Origin: Marsupella aquatica
Lineage: Eukaryota > Marchantiophyta
Length of the DNA: 64,000 bases
Assembly: GCA_973895155.1 (NCBI GenBank)
Contig: OZ316895.1
Location: 18,538,001 to 18,602,000 of the forward strand
Direction: 5' to 3'
The position numbers and the translations under genes are program-made. How positions within the stretch are numbered: the first letter of the stretch is position 1; each line of letters opens with the position of its first letter. The notes beneath the pieces were generated by a model that worked only from the letters and a program-made list of their open reading frames with translations, was not told the DNA's origin and did not search any database. Of the stretch, positions 31,640-45,044 are shown piece by piece.

Positions 31640-31828
31640 AGCCAAAAGGAGGGCTGAAGAAAAGTCAGGTAGCACATGGAGCACAGGAAGGGCAAAACCA
31701 TAACCCTTCTGGCACCTGGTAAGTTCAAGCTGAAGGTAGAAAAGATGGTACCCTCCATTGCAATTGTCACACAGCAGCATCCGGTCAGCAACATCCGGTC
31801 AGCATCATCAATTTGTAAACACACTTTG
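31640..31828 (-). pseudogene. Element C PHD-finger segment
   Basis: Reads MLLCDNCNGGYHLFYL on the minus strand, a PHD-finger core. The first CxxC pair (PCKVC) is formed only when the B solo LTR and one CTTTG are removed, because the insertion fell between the two cysteines. The last C of the H-x2-C pair is Tyr here. PHD fingers bind histone tails; in retroelement integrases such modules may guide insertion (inference). Confidence 0.65.
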
Positions 31829-32065
31829 TGTGGTGCGTCCCATGGCTCCCCAAACCCAAGAAAACCCCTTGCTCAAGCCGATTCCCGCAGGTTTCGTCCT
31901 CGGCGAGGCCGTTTCCACGGCTTAGCGGCATGGGACGCTGCTAACTCTCCTTCTACTACTATAAACATTTTACACACATATACTGGACAGATCCTTCATC
32001 GGGTCATGAGATACTTAGCCGGCCTATTCTAGGCCTTCCCTTGTATTCCTCTCCTGGTCTTCCAT

Positions 32066-32099
32066 TAGGTATGTTTGGATTCTGCCACCGGAATGATCC
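32066..32099 (-). other. Conserved LTR hairpin motif (second B copy, decayed)
   Basis: Stem ATTCCG-GTGG-CAGAAT has one lost pair relative to the other B copies; CCAAACATACCTA is kept. Confidence 0.6.
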
Positions 32100-32729
32100 C
32101 CAATTGGCTTGGTTAAGCCGCTAAGACCTCTCTCAGCTCGACACATCCAACTCTCACTCCCTTGCTACTTCCCTTCATTGATGTGGGCACTCTTCACACA
32201 AGTTAATGCGACACACAAATAGCAAAATGACTCCTTCTAACTGAGTTATACCATGCACTTGCCATACAAACAGTACATCTCATACACAAGCTTTGCGAAC
32301 TAAGCCATGAGGCCAAATCTATTCAGTTCTTAGGCATGAGGAAACATGAATATACACAAGGGTCACTGTATAACTAACCGAGAGCTTCTCTTACTACTTG
32401 ATCCCAGCCCTGCTGGTGCAACTAAAAACTTGCTAAAGAAGAGGCCCTTGACTCCCCGCTGCCCAGGTATTTATCCTGGCAGCGGATCTGTCCAGAACTT
32501 CACTGCATAAGCTTGATCTATCCTACCTGTAATCTACCTAACTGTACAGCGAGGCAGGAGCACAAGTGTTGCTCCTACCAGTGGATCCGCCATCCCACTA
32601 ATCTAAGTGTCAGGGCCGTCTCCTGGTCTTGATCCTAATCCTAAACTTGGAGATCTGAGCCCGCCCTGCCCACTCACGCCTCCTACCTCCACGTTCGCCC
32701 TTCTTAAAAGGAACGGTGCCCTTGCACCG

Positions 32730-35700
32730 TCACGGCACCGGTGGCGGATCCTCAATGGACGCCCCCAACGCCTCCCCCGCAGCCACTACCGTCGGTCCGC
32801 CCTCTGACAGATTACCTGCCCCGGACCGAGTCAACTCTTCATTGGCTTGACTGGGTCCACCCTCGGCTTCGGCCCCAGCATCGGTCACGGCCCTCGATAC
32901 GGCTTCGGCCTCCTCGACATGTTCTAGTGGAGAATCCGGTACCTTGGCTTCATCAATAGCTATCCCGGCCTCGGCCTTGCCATCCCCACCTTCTTCAACA
33001 GGTGGATCTACTGTCGTGATCATGCCGGAGGGTGGTGTCGGGTTGACCTCCTGGGTTACAACGGTTTGGTAAGCCGTATAACTCCCAGACCCAGAAGGTT
33101 TCCGCTTCTTTTTCTTCCCTGTTTCGGTAGCTGGTCCCTTCCCCTTGCTACCTACCTCCGGCACCGGGGCATGTGTCGATCTCGGCGTGTCTTTTGGCCA
33201 GTACCCCTCCTGGTAATGGAGTTCCCACAATTGGAGTTGGACCAGATAAAGCTAAGCACTTAAATACTGCGGCCTGTTTCTTCAGCCGCTCCGTTTGGTT
33301 GTTGGCCCGCCTCTGTAAGTTCTCCATCTTCTTGGTGGTTTCCTCCAACTCAACCTGGGCTTCCTCCAGGTCCTTCCATCCCTCCTGCAGCTCCTTTCTG
33401 GCTTCCTCCAATTCCAATTTTAAGGTAGCCCTCTCCTCCTGGGTTGCTCTTAGCTCATTGTCGAGCTCCGCTACGACCTCAGACTCCATCTTATTCATCT
33501 TGGCATAAGTCTGGTCGAGCTGGTCGTCCTTCTCACGCAGGTCGGCCTTGAAGCTGGCCGTCAGGGACGCAAGCTCCTGCTGCAGTGCAATAATCCCTTG
33601 ATAGGATTTCCCTAACTTGGCCTCCTTTTGCTCAAGGGCTCCGCGGATATCCTCAAGCTCTCCTTTCAACACCCTCTCCTTTCTCTGAGTCTCCGCCATG
33701 GCCCGGTTGTTGGCGGTTATGTGGGCCTCCTCTACATCCCTCAGCTCCTGCTTCCACTTTTCCCTGTCCTTGACCGCGCCGGCCAACTCTCCTTGGGTCC
33801 GAGTCAGTTTATCTTTGATAATCTGATTGCCAGACTGAGTGGCATCCAATTGTCCTTGCATGATGTTTAGCTCATGCCGCTTAATCCGCAGCTCATCTTG
33901 GGCTTTCTTGGCCGCCTGTAGGTCGTCCACCTCGGCTTCCATCTCCCTAAGCCGCCGGATGACCTCGTCCTTCTTGCTTCTCTCCAAAGCCACCGCTTCT
34001 TCTAATCGGTGTTTCTCCAACATCTTCCTCTGGAAAAAAAGGTCCCTGCTCCAACTCCTCCCCAAAGATGCTGAGCACCAGGTCCCCACACATCTCCCCG
34101 TACTCCATGGCTCTATCTTTAGCATAGGTGGAGTAAGTAGAAGTCATTGGCATCAACCACCTTGGCCTCTGTTCCCAAGCCGCCTTGCGGATTTCTTCTA
34201 GGTGGCAAGAGGGTTGCTTCTTTTTTTGGCAAGCCGCCTGATGTCCTCCGGCCAATCTCCTCCTGGTAAATCTTTTTCCCTAGCCAGGGCTGCTTTCTCT
34301 TCCTCCCTAAGTCGCTCCTGAAATTCTTGTGCTGTCTGCTTTATGCCATCAAAGCTCGGGGGAGCAACCTCTGGTGGGGGAGACTCGGGGCTACTCTGCT
34401 GGGTGGGGTCCCCTCGAACTACTCTTGGAAGTGTGGGGATAAATCGGCCACAGGTCCTTACTCCTCGAACATGATGATCCGACCCATAGCCGGAGTTATC
34501 ATTGCTGTAGTCCTCCACCGCCTCCTCCACTGCTTGGACTCTCGGCTTCCCCCTCTGTTCCCCTGGTCCTGTAGTGAAAACGGCCTCACAGATCACGGGC
34601 TCTGGTTCCTCCTCTGGTTTCCAGGCTGTCCTCTCCCTCTGCTTTCCGCGGGAAGGAGCCTTAGGCTGCTCTGCCTCCGATTCGGGGCTTGAGGCTCCCA
34701 CATACATTAGAACTCCCGGCTTGTGTTCCGGCCTCCTTCTCTCCTTGGCTCCGGTAAAGGGGTTTTCCCTCCTGAGTCGGCTTAGGCCGGCCTCTAGGGC
34801 AGTGTCCTGTACCGGTGCCGTTGCCGTTGCCGGTGCCGGTGCCGTTCTCTCCTACTCTAGCAATTTCAGCAGATTCTGCATGCCTGATTGCTGCATCAGC
34901 AAGTCTTCTTTCCTTGGCTGAAACACCTGCTCGATCGTAGGACTGGCAGGCTGGTTGGGCTCTTCTATTGCTGGCCTTTGCTCCGAAACCTCCTCCGGTG
35001 CCCTTGCCGATAGGGGAAGTACTGGGCAAAGATTTGACTTCTGGCATACCGGCACAATAGCGGCATGTGATAGCCAAGCCGGGACACGCTTCCCACGCCG
35101 ATCACCTGCTGTTCCTCCTTCAAGATCTTCTTCAGTTGGTTGAGGAGGTACCCGTTGTAATCCCGGCTTGGGTTTGGCCTTTCTGCCAAGTAGACCTGAG
35201 CCTTGCCAATCTCTGCCCTCGGCAAGTTACAATGCATGGTCACCCACAAGAAATCGATCATCTCTCCGATGTGCGGGTTGGTGCAGGTGTTCCGGAAGAA
35301 GCCATTCTTCGTTGATGGTCCTGGGAACGACCGGAACTCCTTGTCAGGTAAGGTCTTCCTGGTATCAACCTTGGTCTTATTACCCATCGGCAAGCCAAAC
35401 ACCTCGGCAATCACCTAAGGAGTGAGATAGAAATCCTTCCCATACACCCTCGTGGAATTGGTCTCGGGTTCCTATGATCCCACAAATTCTAATAAGTCGG
35501 AGTCCAGCACCTCCGGCTTCAGCCATGGTGATCTTACAAAGGCTTCCAAGCCGGATCCGGCCATGAAGCCCTAGTACTTCTTGGTCTGCATGGCCGTAAA
35601 GCATGCATCCTCCTCCCGTGCAAAATGTAATTGCACTTCCTCTAGTAGGGTCGCCGCCCAGCCTTTCCAGGTGTCATCCTTTGTTGGAATGGCATTGATG

Positions 35701-36449
35701 GGATCGACCTCCTCCTCTTCGGCTTCTCCCTGCCTCCTATTCTGCTGCTTTGCTGGCTTCCTTGGTGCCGCCGACCTCGTTCTTTTTACCGGGGTGGCCT
35801 CTTCGTTGTTGTTTCCTTTCCTCTTCATCTCGGCTACTATGGATGTTTCTCCTAGCACAGTTGCCTTTGTCCACCCCTCCGTACTACCCTTCAACTCCCA
35901 GTGCGCGTCGTTGCAGAGGTTGATGGCTTCCCAAATGCCGATGATTCTATCTTCGCACAACAGAAGGTCATCGAGCTGATTGGCAGTAGGAGTCCACAAG
36001 AACTCGGCCTTGATGAGTTCTCCTCCTAAGAAGGCAGACTTTTGCAGATCCCACAGTCGAGCGAGCTCCTGCCGTTCTCGAGCTGCTCTCTCCGATTCTT
36101 CGTCCTCGTAAGTCCTAATGTACTCAGTTGCCCGTTCGAACAGGCATCCCCAAAAATGTGCCGCTTGATTGACATTGCTCATACCCTCCTTGACTCGATC
36201 GTTGGTATCTGCTCCCGCCCAGAGTGGTTGCCTAAGCAGCTGACAGTAGTTGGCCTTCCGTAGTTGTCTGCCCAGTTTGTGCTTGCAAATGAGCCACCAT
36301 TCCTCGCGAGCGGTCCTTACCCCTCTCCTCCTCTGGTCTTTCCTCCCGTTGGTTACCCCTAGCCGCCGATGCTTAGCGCGCCCTAACCCTAATCGTGTTC
36401 TCTCCCCCGACGTCCTTCCCTCCGGCCTCGGCCCGGGTTCCATAGTCAT
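32730..36449 (-). pseudogene. LTR-borne family B protein gene, broken copy
   Basis: Collinear with the intact gene at 24400-28023, but read in several frames: 36449-35571 (N-terminus to AMQTKKY), 35414-34965 (central domain, FGLPMGNKT, NGFFRNTC), 34707-34198, 34125-33148 (coiled coil) and 33230-32730 (C-terminus). Frame changes between these pieces show several indels. It keeps the same domain order and the basic KKKKRKPSGS patch. Not functional. Confidence 0.85.
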
Positions 36450-36554
36450 CCTTAATTGTTTATATTTTCCTTGTTTTTGTTATTGTACTAATGTGTTTAT
36501 AGGGTACACCTCCGTTTTCCCCACCTAACTGGCCTAGTGATTCCTGGCTAGGCA

Positions 36555-37483
36555 TCACACTTTGCATGGGTAATCAATAGGTGGGATCCAAGTAGAAGTG
36601 ACAATGGTGGGATCTAGGTTAGGCAGATGACAAGAGGCGCAATTCTTGGCATTGTCAGCAATTGTGCGCCCATCTGCCCCTTGTAACTCTAGCACTCTAG
36701 ACGGTTGAATAGCCTTAACCCTAAGAATGGTACGACTGGTAGAGGTGTCCAGGGTGTTGTTAGCTTGCCGCTGCAAGTACACAAAATCTCCCACATCAAA
36801 CTTCCTGACCTTGGGCTGAAAAGTGCCCCCTCGTGTGTGTGCATAACGTAGTGTGTCCCTATGTTGTGCAATGCCAAATTCTCCATGGCCATGGGCATAA
36901 CCCTCTTGAATAGGGCAGCCCTCTCAGAGATCACATCAGACCAAGTCACAGCTGAATCCAAGTCCACCACCTGAAGCATGTGAGCAGCAATAGTAGAAGG
37001 CAGAACTGGGTGACGACCAAGCAACAAAAAGTAGGGAGAAAAGTTAGACAATGATGCATGTCTAGACATCCTATACCCCATGGCAATGTAGGGTAAGGCC
37101 AGGTCCCAATCCTCCTTGTTTTTGGTGAGGCAAATCTTCCAGAGGCCCTTCTTGCATGTCTGAACCATGTGCTCTGCCAAGCCATTTTCCTGTGGGTGAT
37201 CTCGTGATGTCCGGCGATGATCAATGAGGGCATGATCAAGCAGCTCCTGGAACTCTCCTCTAAACTCTGAGCCCTGGTCAGTGAGACATTCTGCACAAGC
37301 TCCAAAGCGGCTAAGAACTTCTTGAAGGAATGCTTGGCTGGTGCTATGAGAGGTCTTATCCGGCTATGCCACAAGTTCTATCCCCTTGGAGAAATGCTCT
37401 ATCATGATCATGATGTAGAGATTACCCCGAGACATGAGGGGTAATTCTCCACCCAAATCACATGACCAGCAATAAAACATGCT
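36555..37483 (-). pseudogene. Element C integrase
   Basis: Minus strand, in several frames: SRGNLYIMIMIEHFSKGIELVA (near 37440-37375, around the first catalytic region), SEFRGEFQELLDHALIDHR (second D region, near 37270-37210), ENGLAEHMVQTCKKGLWK (catalytic E, near 37190) and YFLLLGRHPVLP (near 37030). The C-terminal part is GDFVYLQRQ ... ILRVKAIQPS and CHLPNLDPT, leading into the PHD finger across the B insertion. This layout differs from families A and B, so C is a separate gypsy lineage. Frameshifts near 37180 and 36790 make it a pseudogene. Confidence 0.72.
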
Positions 37484-37713
37484 TGTGGTGCGTCCCATGG
37501 ATCCCTAAACCCAACAAACCCCCCTGCACAAGCCGATTCCCGTAGGTTTTGCTCTCGGCGAGGCCGGTTCCGCGGCTTAGCGGCATGGGACGCTGCTAAC
37601 TTCATTCTACTAACATTTTACACACATATACTGGACAGATCCTTCATCGGGTCATGAGATACGTAGCCGACCTCTTCTATGTCTTCCCTTGGCCTCCTCT
37701 CTTTGTCTTCCTT

Positions 37714-37747
37714 TAGGTATGTTTGGATTCCGCCGTCGGAATGATCC
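37714..37747 (-). other. Conserved LTR hairpin motif (third B copy)
   Basis: Stem ATTCCG-ACGG-CGGAAT (37742-37727), then CCAAACATACCTA, same as the first B copy. Confidence 0.7.
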
Positions 37748-40700
37748 CCAATTGGCTTGGGTAAACCGCTAAGACCTCTCTCAGCTTGACACATCCAACT
37801 CTTACTACGTTGCTTACTCCCTTCTTGGTTGATGCGGGCAATCTTCAAACAAGTTAATGCGACACACAAATAGCAAAATGACTCCTTCTGATTGAGTTAT
37901 ACCATGCACTTGCCATACAAATAGTACTTCTCATACACAAGATCTGTGAACTAAGCCGTGAGGCCAACTCTATTCATCTCTTAGGCATGAGGAAACATGA
38001 ATATACACAATGGTCACCGTATAACTAACCAAGAGCTTCTTTTACTACTTGATCCCAGCCCTGCTGGTGCACTAAAAACTTGCTAAAGAATAAGACCCTC
38101 AACTCCCCGCTGCCCAGGTACTTATCCTGGCAGTGGATCCGCCTAATTCCTTGCAGCGTAAGCCTAATCTACCTAACTATAAACTACCTACGTACAGCGA
38201 GGCAGGAGCACAACTGTTGTTCGGATCCGCAATCTCACTAATCTAAGTGTCAGGGCCGTCTCTTGGTCTTGATCCTAATTCTAAACTTGGAGATTTGAGC
38301 CCGCCCTGCCCACTCACGCCTCCTTAAAAGGAGTGGCCCTCCACCACGTACTGTCATGGTAGCGGTGGCTGATCCTCAATGGACGCCCCCAATGCTTCCT
38401 CCGCAACCACTGCCGTAGGTGCATCCTCTGACAGATTACCTGCCCCAGACCCAGTCAACTCACCCACGGCCTGACCGGGTCCACCCTCGGCTTCGGCCTC
38501 AGCATTGGCCACGGCCTCTAATACGGCTACGGCCTCCCCGACATGCTCTAGTGGTGGATCCGGTACCCCGGCTTCATCACTGAGTGTCTTGGCCTCGGCT
38601 TTGCCATCCCCACCTTCTAGGGCAGTTGGATCCTTTGCCATGACCCTGCCTGCGGTTGGTGTCGGGTTTACTTCCTTGGTCCCGATGGCTTGAGAAGTCG
38701 CATTACTCCTTGATCCATAAGGTTTCCGCTTCTTCTTCTTCCTTGGTTTGGCAGCTGGTCCCTTCCCCTTGCCACTTACTTCTGGCACTTGTGCGAGTGT
38801 CGCGGCTTGTCCTTCGGCCAGTACTACTCCTAGCAACTTGGTTCCCCCATTTGGAGTTGGACTTGATGAAGCCAAGCACTTTAATATTGCGGCTTGTTTC
38901 TTTAGCCGCTCCATTTGGTTGTCGGCTCGCCGCTATAAGTTCTCCATCTTCCTCGTGCTTTCATCCAACTCCTCCTGCACTTTGTCCAGGTCCTTGCGCG
39001 CCTCCTCTAGCTCCTTCTGGGCTTCCTCCAACTCTTTCTAGGCTTCCTCCAATTCCTTCTTTAAGGTGGCCCTCTCCTCCTGGGTTGCTCTTAGCTCCTT
39101 CTCGAGCTCCGTTACGACCTCAGACTCTATTTTATTCATCTTGGCATAAGTCTGATCAAGCTGGTCGTCTTTCTCACGCAGGTCGGCCTTGAAGCTGGCC
39201 GTCAGGGATGCAAGCTCCTGCCACAACACAATAATCCCTTGATAGGATTTCCCTAACTTGGCCTCCTTCTGCTCAAGGGTTCCACGGATATCCTTGAGCT
39301 CCCCCTTCAACGCCCTCTCCCTTCTCTGGGTTTCCGCCATGGCTCGATTGTTGGCTGCTATGTGGGCCTCCTCTACGTCCCTCAGCTCCCACTTCCACTT
39401 CTCCCTCTCCTTGACCGCATTGGCCAACTCCCCTTGGGTTCGAGTCAGTTTATCCTTGATAATCTGATTATCAGACTGAGCGGTATCCAATTGCCCCTGC
39501 ATGATGTTTAGCTCATGCCGCTTAATCCGCAACTCATCTTGGGCTTTCCTGTCCACCTTCGGGTCTTCCACCTTGGCTTCCCTTGCCCTAAGCCGACGGA
39601 TGACCTCGTCCTTCTTTCTTCTCTCCAAAGCCACCACTTCTTCTAATCGGCATTTTTCCAACATTTCCCTCTGGAAAAAAGGTCCCTGCTCCAACTTCTC
39701 CCCAAAGATGTTGAGCGCAAGTTCCCCACACATCTCCCCGTACTCCATGGCTCTTTCTTTAGCATAGGTGGAGTGAGTAGAAGTCATCGGCATCAACCAC
39801 CGCGGCCTTTGTTCCCAAGCCGCCTTGCGGATTTCTTCTATCGTGGCTGGAGGGCTACTTTGTTTTTCTGCAAGCCGCCTGATGTCCTCTGGCCATTCTC
39901 CTCTTGGTAAATCTTTCTCCCTAGCCAGGGCTGCCTTCTCTTCCTCCTTGAGTCGCTCCTGAAATTCTTGTGCCATTTCTTTTATGCCGTCAAAGCTCGG
40001 GGGAGAGAAATCTGGTGGGGGACACTCGGGGCTGCTCTACTGGGTGGGGTCCCCTCGAACTACTCTTGGAAGCGTAGGGATGAAATGGCCATGGGTCCTT
40101 ATTCCGGGGACATGATGGTCCGACCCGTAGCCGGAGTCATCATTGCCGTAGTCCTCCACCACCTCCTCCCCAACTTGGACTACCGACTCCCCTCGCTGCT
40201 CTCCTGGTCTTGTTGTGAACACGGCTTCCTGCCAATCATAGCTCACAGGTCCTAGTTCCTCCTCCGGCTTCCAGGCTGTCTTCTCCCTCTGTTTCCCGTG
40301 AATAGGAGCCTTAGGCTGCCTTCCCTCGGCTTCTGGACTTGAGGCTCCTACATACATTCGAACCCCCGGCTCGTGTTCCGGCCTCCTTCTTTCCTTGGCT
40401 CCGGTAAAGGGGTTTTCCTTCATGAGTCGGCTTAGACCGACATTTGAAGTAGTGTCCTGTACCTGTGCCGTTGCCGTTGCCATTGCCATTCTCTTTTCCT
40501 TCTCCAGCAATTTCAGCAAATTCTGCATGCTTGGTTGCTGCATTGGCAAGTCTTTCATCCTTGGCCTAAACACCTGCTCGGTTGTAGGACTGTCGGGCTG
40601 GTTTGGTTTCTCTGTTGCCGACCTCTATTCCGGAACCTCCTTTGGTGCCCTTGCTTGCAGTGGAAGTACCGGGGCAAAGATCTGACTTCGGGCATACCGG

Positions 40701-42318
40701 CACAATAGCGGCATGTGATAGCCAAGCCGGGACACGCTTCCCATGCCGATCGCCTATAGTTCCTCCTTCAAGATCTTCTTCAGTTGGGTGAGGAGGTACC
40801 CGTTGTAGTCCCGGCTTGGGTCTGGCCTCTCCGCCAGGTAGACTTGTGCCTTGCCGATCTTTGCTCTCGGCAAGTTGTAGTGCATGGTTACCCGCAAGAA
40901 ATCAATCATTTCTCCGATGTGCGGGTTGGTGCAGGTGTTTTGGAAGAAGCCATTCTTTGTTGATAGCCCTGGAAACGACCGGAACTCCTTGTCTGGCAAG
41001 GTCTTCCTGGTATCTACTTTGGTCTTATTGCCCATTGGCAAGCCAAACGCTTTGGCAATCACCCGGGGAGTGAGATAGAAATCCTTCCCATACACCCTTG
41101 TGGAATTGGTCTTGGGCTCCCATGATCCTATGAATTCTAATAAGTCTGAATCCGGCACCTCCGGCTTTAACCATGGTAATTTCACGAAGGCTTCCAAGTC
41201 AGATTTGGCCATGAAGCCCTAGTATTTCTGAGTCTGCATAGCCATAAAGCATGCATCCTCTTCACGTGCAAAGTGTAATTGCACTTTCTCGGGGAGGGTC
41301 GCCGCCCCGCCTTTCCAGGTGTCATCCCTTATTGGAACGACATTAATGGGGTCAACCCTCTTCTTTGGCTTCTCCCTGCCTCCTGCTTCCCTGCTCGGCT
41401 GGCTTCTTGGGTGCCACCGACCTCATTCTTTTTGTAGGGGTGGCCTCTTCATTGATGTTCCCTTTCCTCTTCATAGCGGCTGCCGTGGATGTTTCTCCTA
41501 GCACGGTTGCCTTTGTCCACCCCTTTGTGCTACCCTTCAACTCCCAGTGTATGTCGTTGCAGCGGTTGATGGCCTCCCGGATGCCGACAATTCTGTTCTC
41601 GCAAAACAGAAGGTCGTCTAGCTCGTTGCCAATAGGTGTCCACAGGAATTCGGCCTTGATGAGTCCTCCTAAGAAGGCAGACTTCTACAGCTCCCATAGT
41701 CGAGCGAGCTTGTGCCTTTCTCGAGCTGCTCTCTCCGATTCTTTGTCTTCGTAGGTCCCAATGTACTCAGTTGCCCGTTCGAACAGGCATCCCCAAAAAT
41801 GAGCAGCTTGATTGACGTTGCTCATACCCTTCTTGAGTTGATTGTCAGTATCTGCTCCCACCCCAAGTGCTTGCCTAAGCAGCTGACAGTAGTTGGCCTC
41901 CCGTAGTCATCTGCTTAGTTTGTGCTTGCAAATGAGCCACCATTCCTTGCGATCGGTCCTTGTGACGCCGCCGGTACGGCGGTTAATGAGTGATTCAGTC
42001 TAACTGCGCTCGGCACGCGCATTAGGTGGGTCTTAGGCCGCTATTATTAGCATAACGACAGTATTTAGGTAATCATTAGGGGTAGGACATCATTAGGCAA
42101 TAAGGGGGACTTCAGGTTCGGGCTGGCGGCGGGTCGCTATTCGCACACCCGGGTTACGAGCGTGGAGGGGCCCCTCCCTCGGGTCCGTATAACAAACTTA
42201 AGGAAGCGGCCACTGACGCACGCTGACTCAGACCGGCGGAGTGGCCGGTACACCACAAGCGTGAGCGGTTCAACCTATGGGCGTCGAGGAGACGTCGGGG
42301 ATCGACAAGCCCTCAAAG

Positions 42319-42325
42319 TATAAAA
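42319..42325 (+). promoter_or_regulatory. TATA box of A solo LTR
   Basis: TATAAAAGGGGAGCC at LTR position 359, about 109 nt before the ORF-L ATG. Confidence 0.7.
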
Positions 42326-42427
42326 GGGGAGCCAACCCTTTTGTAGTGCACCAATCCATCAGTCCGTGCGCCAGCTTTGACCCCAGCTCTCTCGTTCTCT
42401 CTAGGTCGCCACTACTATCTCCTCTGA

Positions 42428-45044
42428 ATGTCGCACACGATCCTCTCCAGCTCGGCCATTCGATTCTGGACGCAGTTCCTATCTACCGGAAGGCACTTGG
42501 CCGATTCATTGAAACACGCCAACCCGCGCCAATACGAGATCGAACGCGAATACGAGAGAGCCATCCGCCTAGCAGGACGACACCACTACGTCCTTAACTT
42601 TGACTACCCGTCTCAGAGCGAGCTTTACCGACCAGCTGAGGTATCTGGGTACTTCTTCAACGGAGACAAATATATCGGGTTCTGGGAAGCATTGCTTCGG
42701 CTTCCGGACGAGGTCTTCAATATCCCGGGTACAATCGACCTGCAGCGACATCACTTCGACCATATCCCTGCCCAGGTTCGGGCTGTCATTAACGGCGAGT
42801 CCAGTACCAACCGTTCGACAAGGGCGTCCACACTCGCTTCGGAGAACTTCTACCAGCACCTACAGAGCTTCATGGGAACTCGGCCATCAACCAACATGAC
42901 CAACTCAGCCGGACCCGTACCCGTACCCGTGCCCATGCAACCTCAGCTTCAGCTTCAGCCTCAGCCGCGGCCTAGCCAAACCCCACCACCTATCACCCAG
43001 CCAGCACAGGTACGCTCCGTCATCAACGCTGTGGATCTTAGCGATGACGACGAGGCTACCCCACCCTTGACCAGGCGGCCCAGAGGAACAAGCGCTCTGG
43101 GGGCCGACACTATATCGTCCCCACCCCCTGCTCTGACCCCAGGACCGGCCGTGGCCGCCCCGGGCCCGTTACCAACCGCAGTGGCACTCCCCAGGCCCGA
43201 TCGGGAGGATGGGGAAGTATCACCTTCCCCGAGTCAGTCACGGGGAAAGAAGAGGAAGGAATCCGCCAGTGCATCCGGGTTACCGTTGGCCACGGTAGCC
43301 GTAGCCAAGGTAACGATGCATCGCATGGGGGAAAACGTTCACAGCAACATCCTCCATCCCAAGCATGCGGTGTACCTGAAGACTCAGGGATTTGAGCACC
43401 TCGCCTCTCTCCCCTGGAACACTTGCAGGTACTACGGGGAGGACATGACAGAATTCGTCAAGAATTATGACGACGTACGTCAATAGACTCGGCTGCGGGG
43501 GAAGGAATATGTCCCTCACAGAAGAACGGCTCAAGATGATCTTCGGGTTACCCGAAGGTGACCATCGAGTCGAATCACGGGCTCCCGGGGGCAAGGGGGC
43601 CAAGTACCAATCTTCAAGTTTTCCCTCAGAGGGATCAGTGGACAACGGGTTCATGATGAGGACCTGCCTCATGCCCGAGATAGCTGAGCGGCTGGAGTTC
43701 CAGAGGTACGCTCTCCACATGATGGAACCCCGGGGGGAGATCTCCGCCGCCCAGGTCATCCAGGTCGAGAACTATCGACCTAGGAAATGGGCGTCGTACT
43801 TCGCTAAGAAATTCCATGAAGAGATGGAGCGGCGAAGGAAGACGCTGTACATTGGCGGGAAAGCGTATTTCGCTAGCCACATCGAAATCATTCTTGAGTG
43901 GTACGCCCGGTTTGATCGACGAACCCTTCCTCGCATCAACGTTACAAAGCTGGTCCCAGCTAGGTGGGTTTTTCCGGCATTGGAGAGACGGCCCCAACCC
44001 GAGGCTCGAAGTCCAGTGGACACGCCAGCTTCACCCACCCCACCTCCACAAATAGCTGTAATCGTAACCGAGGAGGCACCGGAGGGGTTGGTCATCGCAA
44101 CCGTTGATGCGACCCAACTAGCCGGGCTAAGTACAGAAGTTGGTACGGCAGAGGTCTTACCCGAACCCGGGTCTCCCAAGGACCCGCCGGTGGCAATTCC
44201 GGAGAACCGGACATCGCTGTAGGAGGACACTCCAGCCCCTTCCAACGTTATGTCCCCAGGGCTGGACGTCACTGCCCCGGCCCCTGCGCGTGTTGATGTC
44301 TGCCCGTGCCCAAATCCGGACAGGCACAACTTGGACCACCCGGAACTCTTCGTACAGGGTACGTTTCTGAACGGGCTTCTGGGAGATTTCTCTCATCAAA
44401 TTGCCCGGGATACCGGGGAGTTCATGGCCCGGAAGGTAGCCTGTTTCTTCAATCAGGAGTTGGTTGCCGCCGTAAAGGCAGGTCGGGCCCAGTCGGAGGC
44501 CCTTCAGAGGATAGAGCGGTACCGGGTGGAGTCCGTGTACCTAAAGAACGAAGTGGCGGCTCAAGAGGCTGAGCTTCTACAACTACGACCCAAGGTTGCA
44601 GCCGCCGATGAGTTGTTAGCAAAGGCGTACGCTCTTACCGCCCTAGCCGAACAGGCCAAAGCTGGGAACGAGGCCGATATTACACGACTCCGGAACCAGA
44701 TTGACAGTTTGAAGAAACAAGCTGTCACCTGGCAGAAAGACCTGGAGGAGGCCGAGGAGCGAGCCCAGCGGGACGCGACGGAGATAGCCACGCTGCAGGC
44801 CGAGATGGCGCGGCTCCAAACCGAGGCCGAGAAGCAGGACCAGCTGGCGGGTAAACTGACGAGCGACGCCCAGCAGCTGGAGGAGGCATGTCAGGAGGCA
44901 GCAGAGGAGACGGACGCGGCGAGGCGAGAGAACGAATCTCTGCTGGACCAGCTCCAGCTCCTCAAAGCGAACAATAACAGGCTTCGAAGGCAGCGGGATG
45001 GCCGTTCCCATTCGGGCGGCTCTGGCAAGCGTGCCAGGCATTAG
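42428..45044 (+). pseudogene. LTR-borne family A protein gene (ORF-L), solo LTR copy
   Basis: ATG at 42428 (MSHTILSSSAIRFW). Frame open to TAG at 43484-43486 (CAG in the copy at 52290). A single extra G in a G run near 43495 shifts the frame; it continues at 43467-44222, where CAG has again become TAG, and ends normally at 45042-45044. Same domains as the copy at 52290-54911. Three lesions make it a pseudogene. Confidence 0.87.

Larger units (their letters stand above)
31829..36559 (-). mobile_element. Family B solo LTR (4731 bp), minus orientation, inside element C
   Basis: Ends TGTGGTGCGTCC (left) and GGCATCACA (right), flanked by exact duplications CTTTG (31824-31828 and 36560-36564). Same unit as 24285-28935. 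Confidence 0.93.
31628..37483 (-). mobile_element. Gypsy element C with integrase and PHD finger (fragment, split)
   Basis: Minus-strand gypsy sequence on both sides of a B solo LTR: integrase at 36565-37483 and PHD region at 31640-31828. The right side is cut at 37483 by the B element, so RT and gag would lie beyond it, outside the window. Confidence 0.75.
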
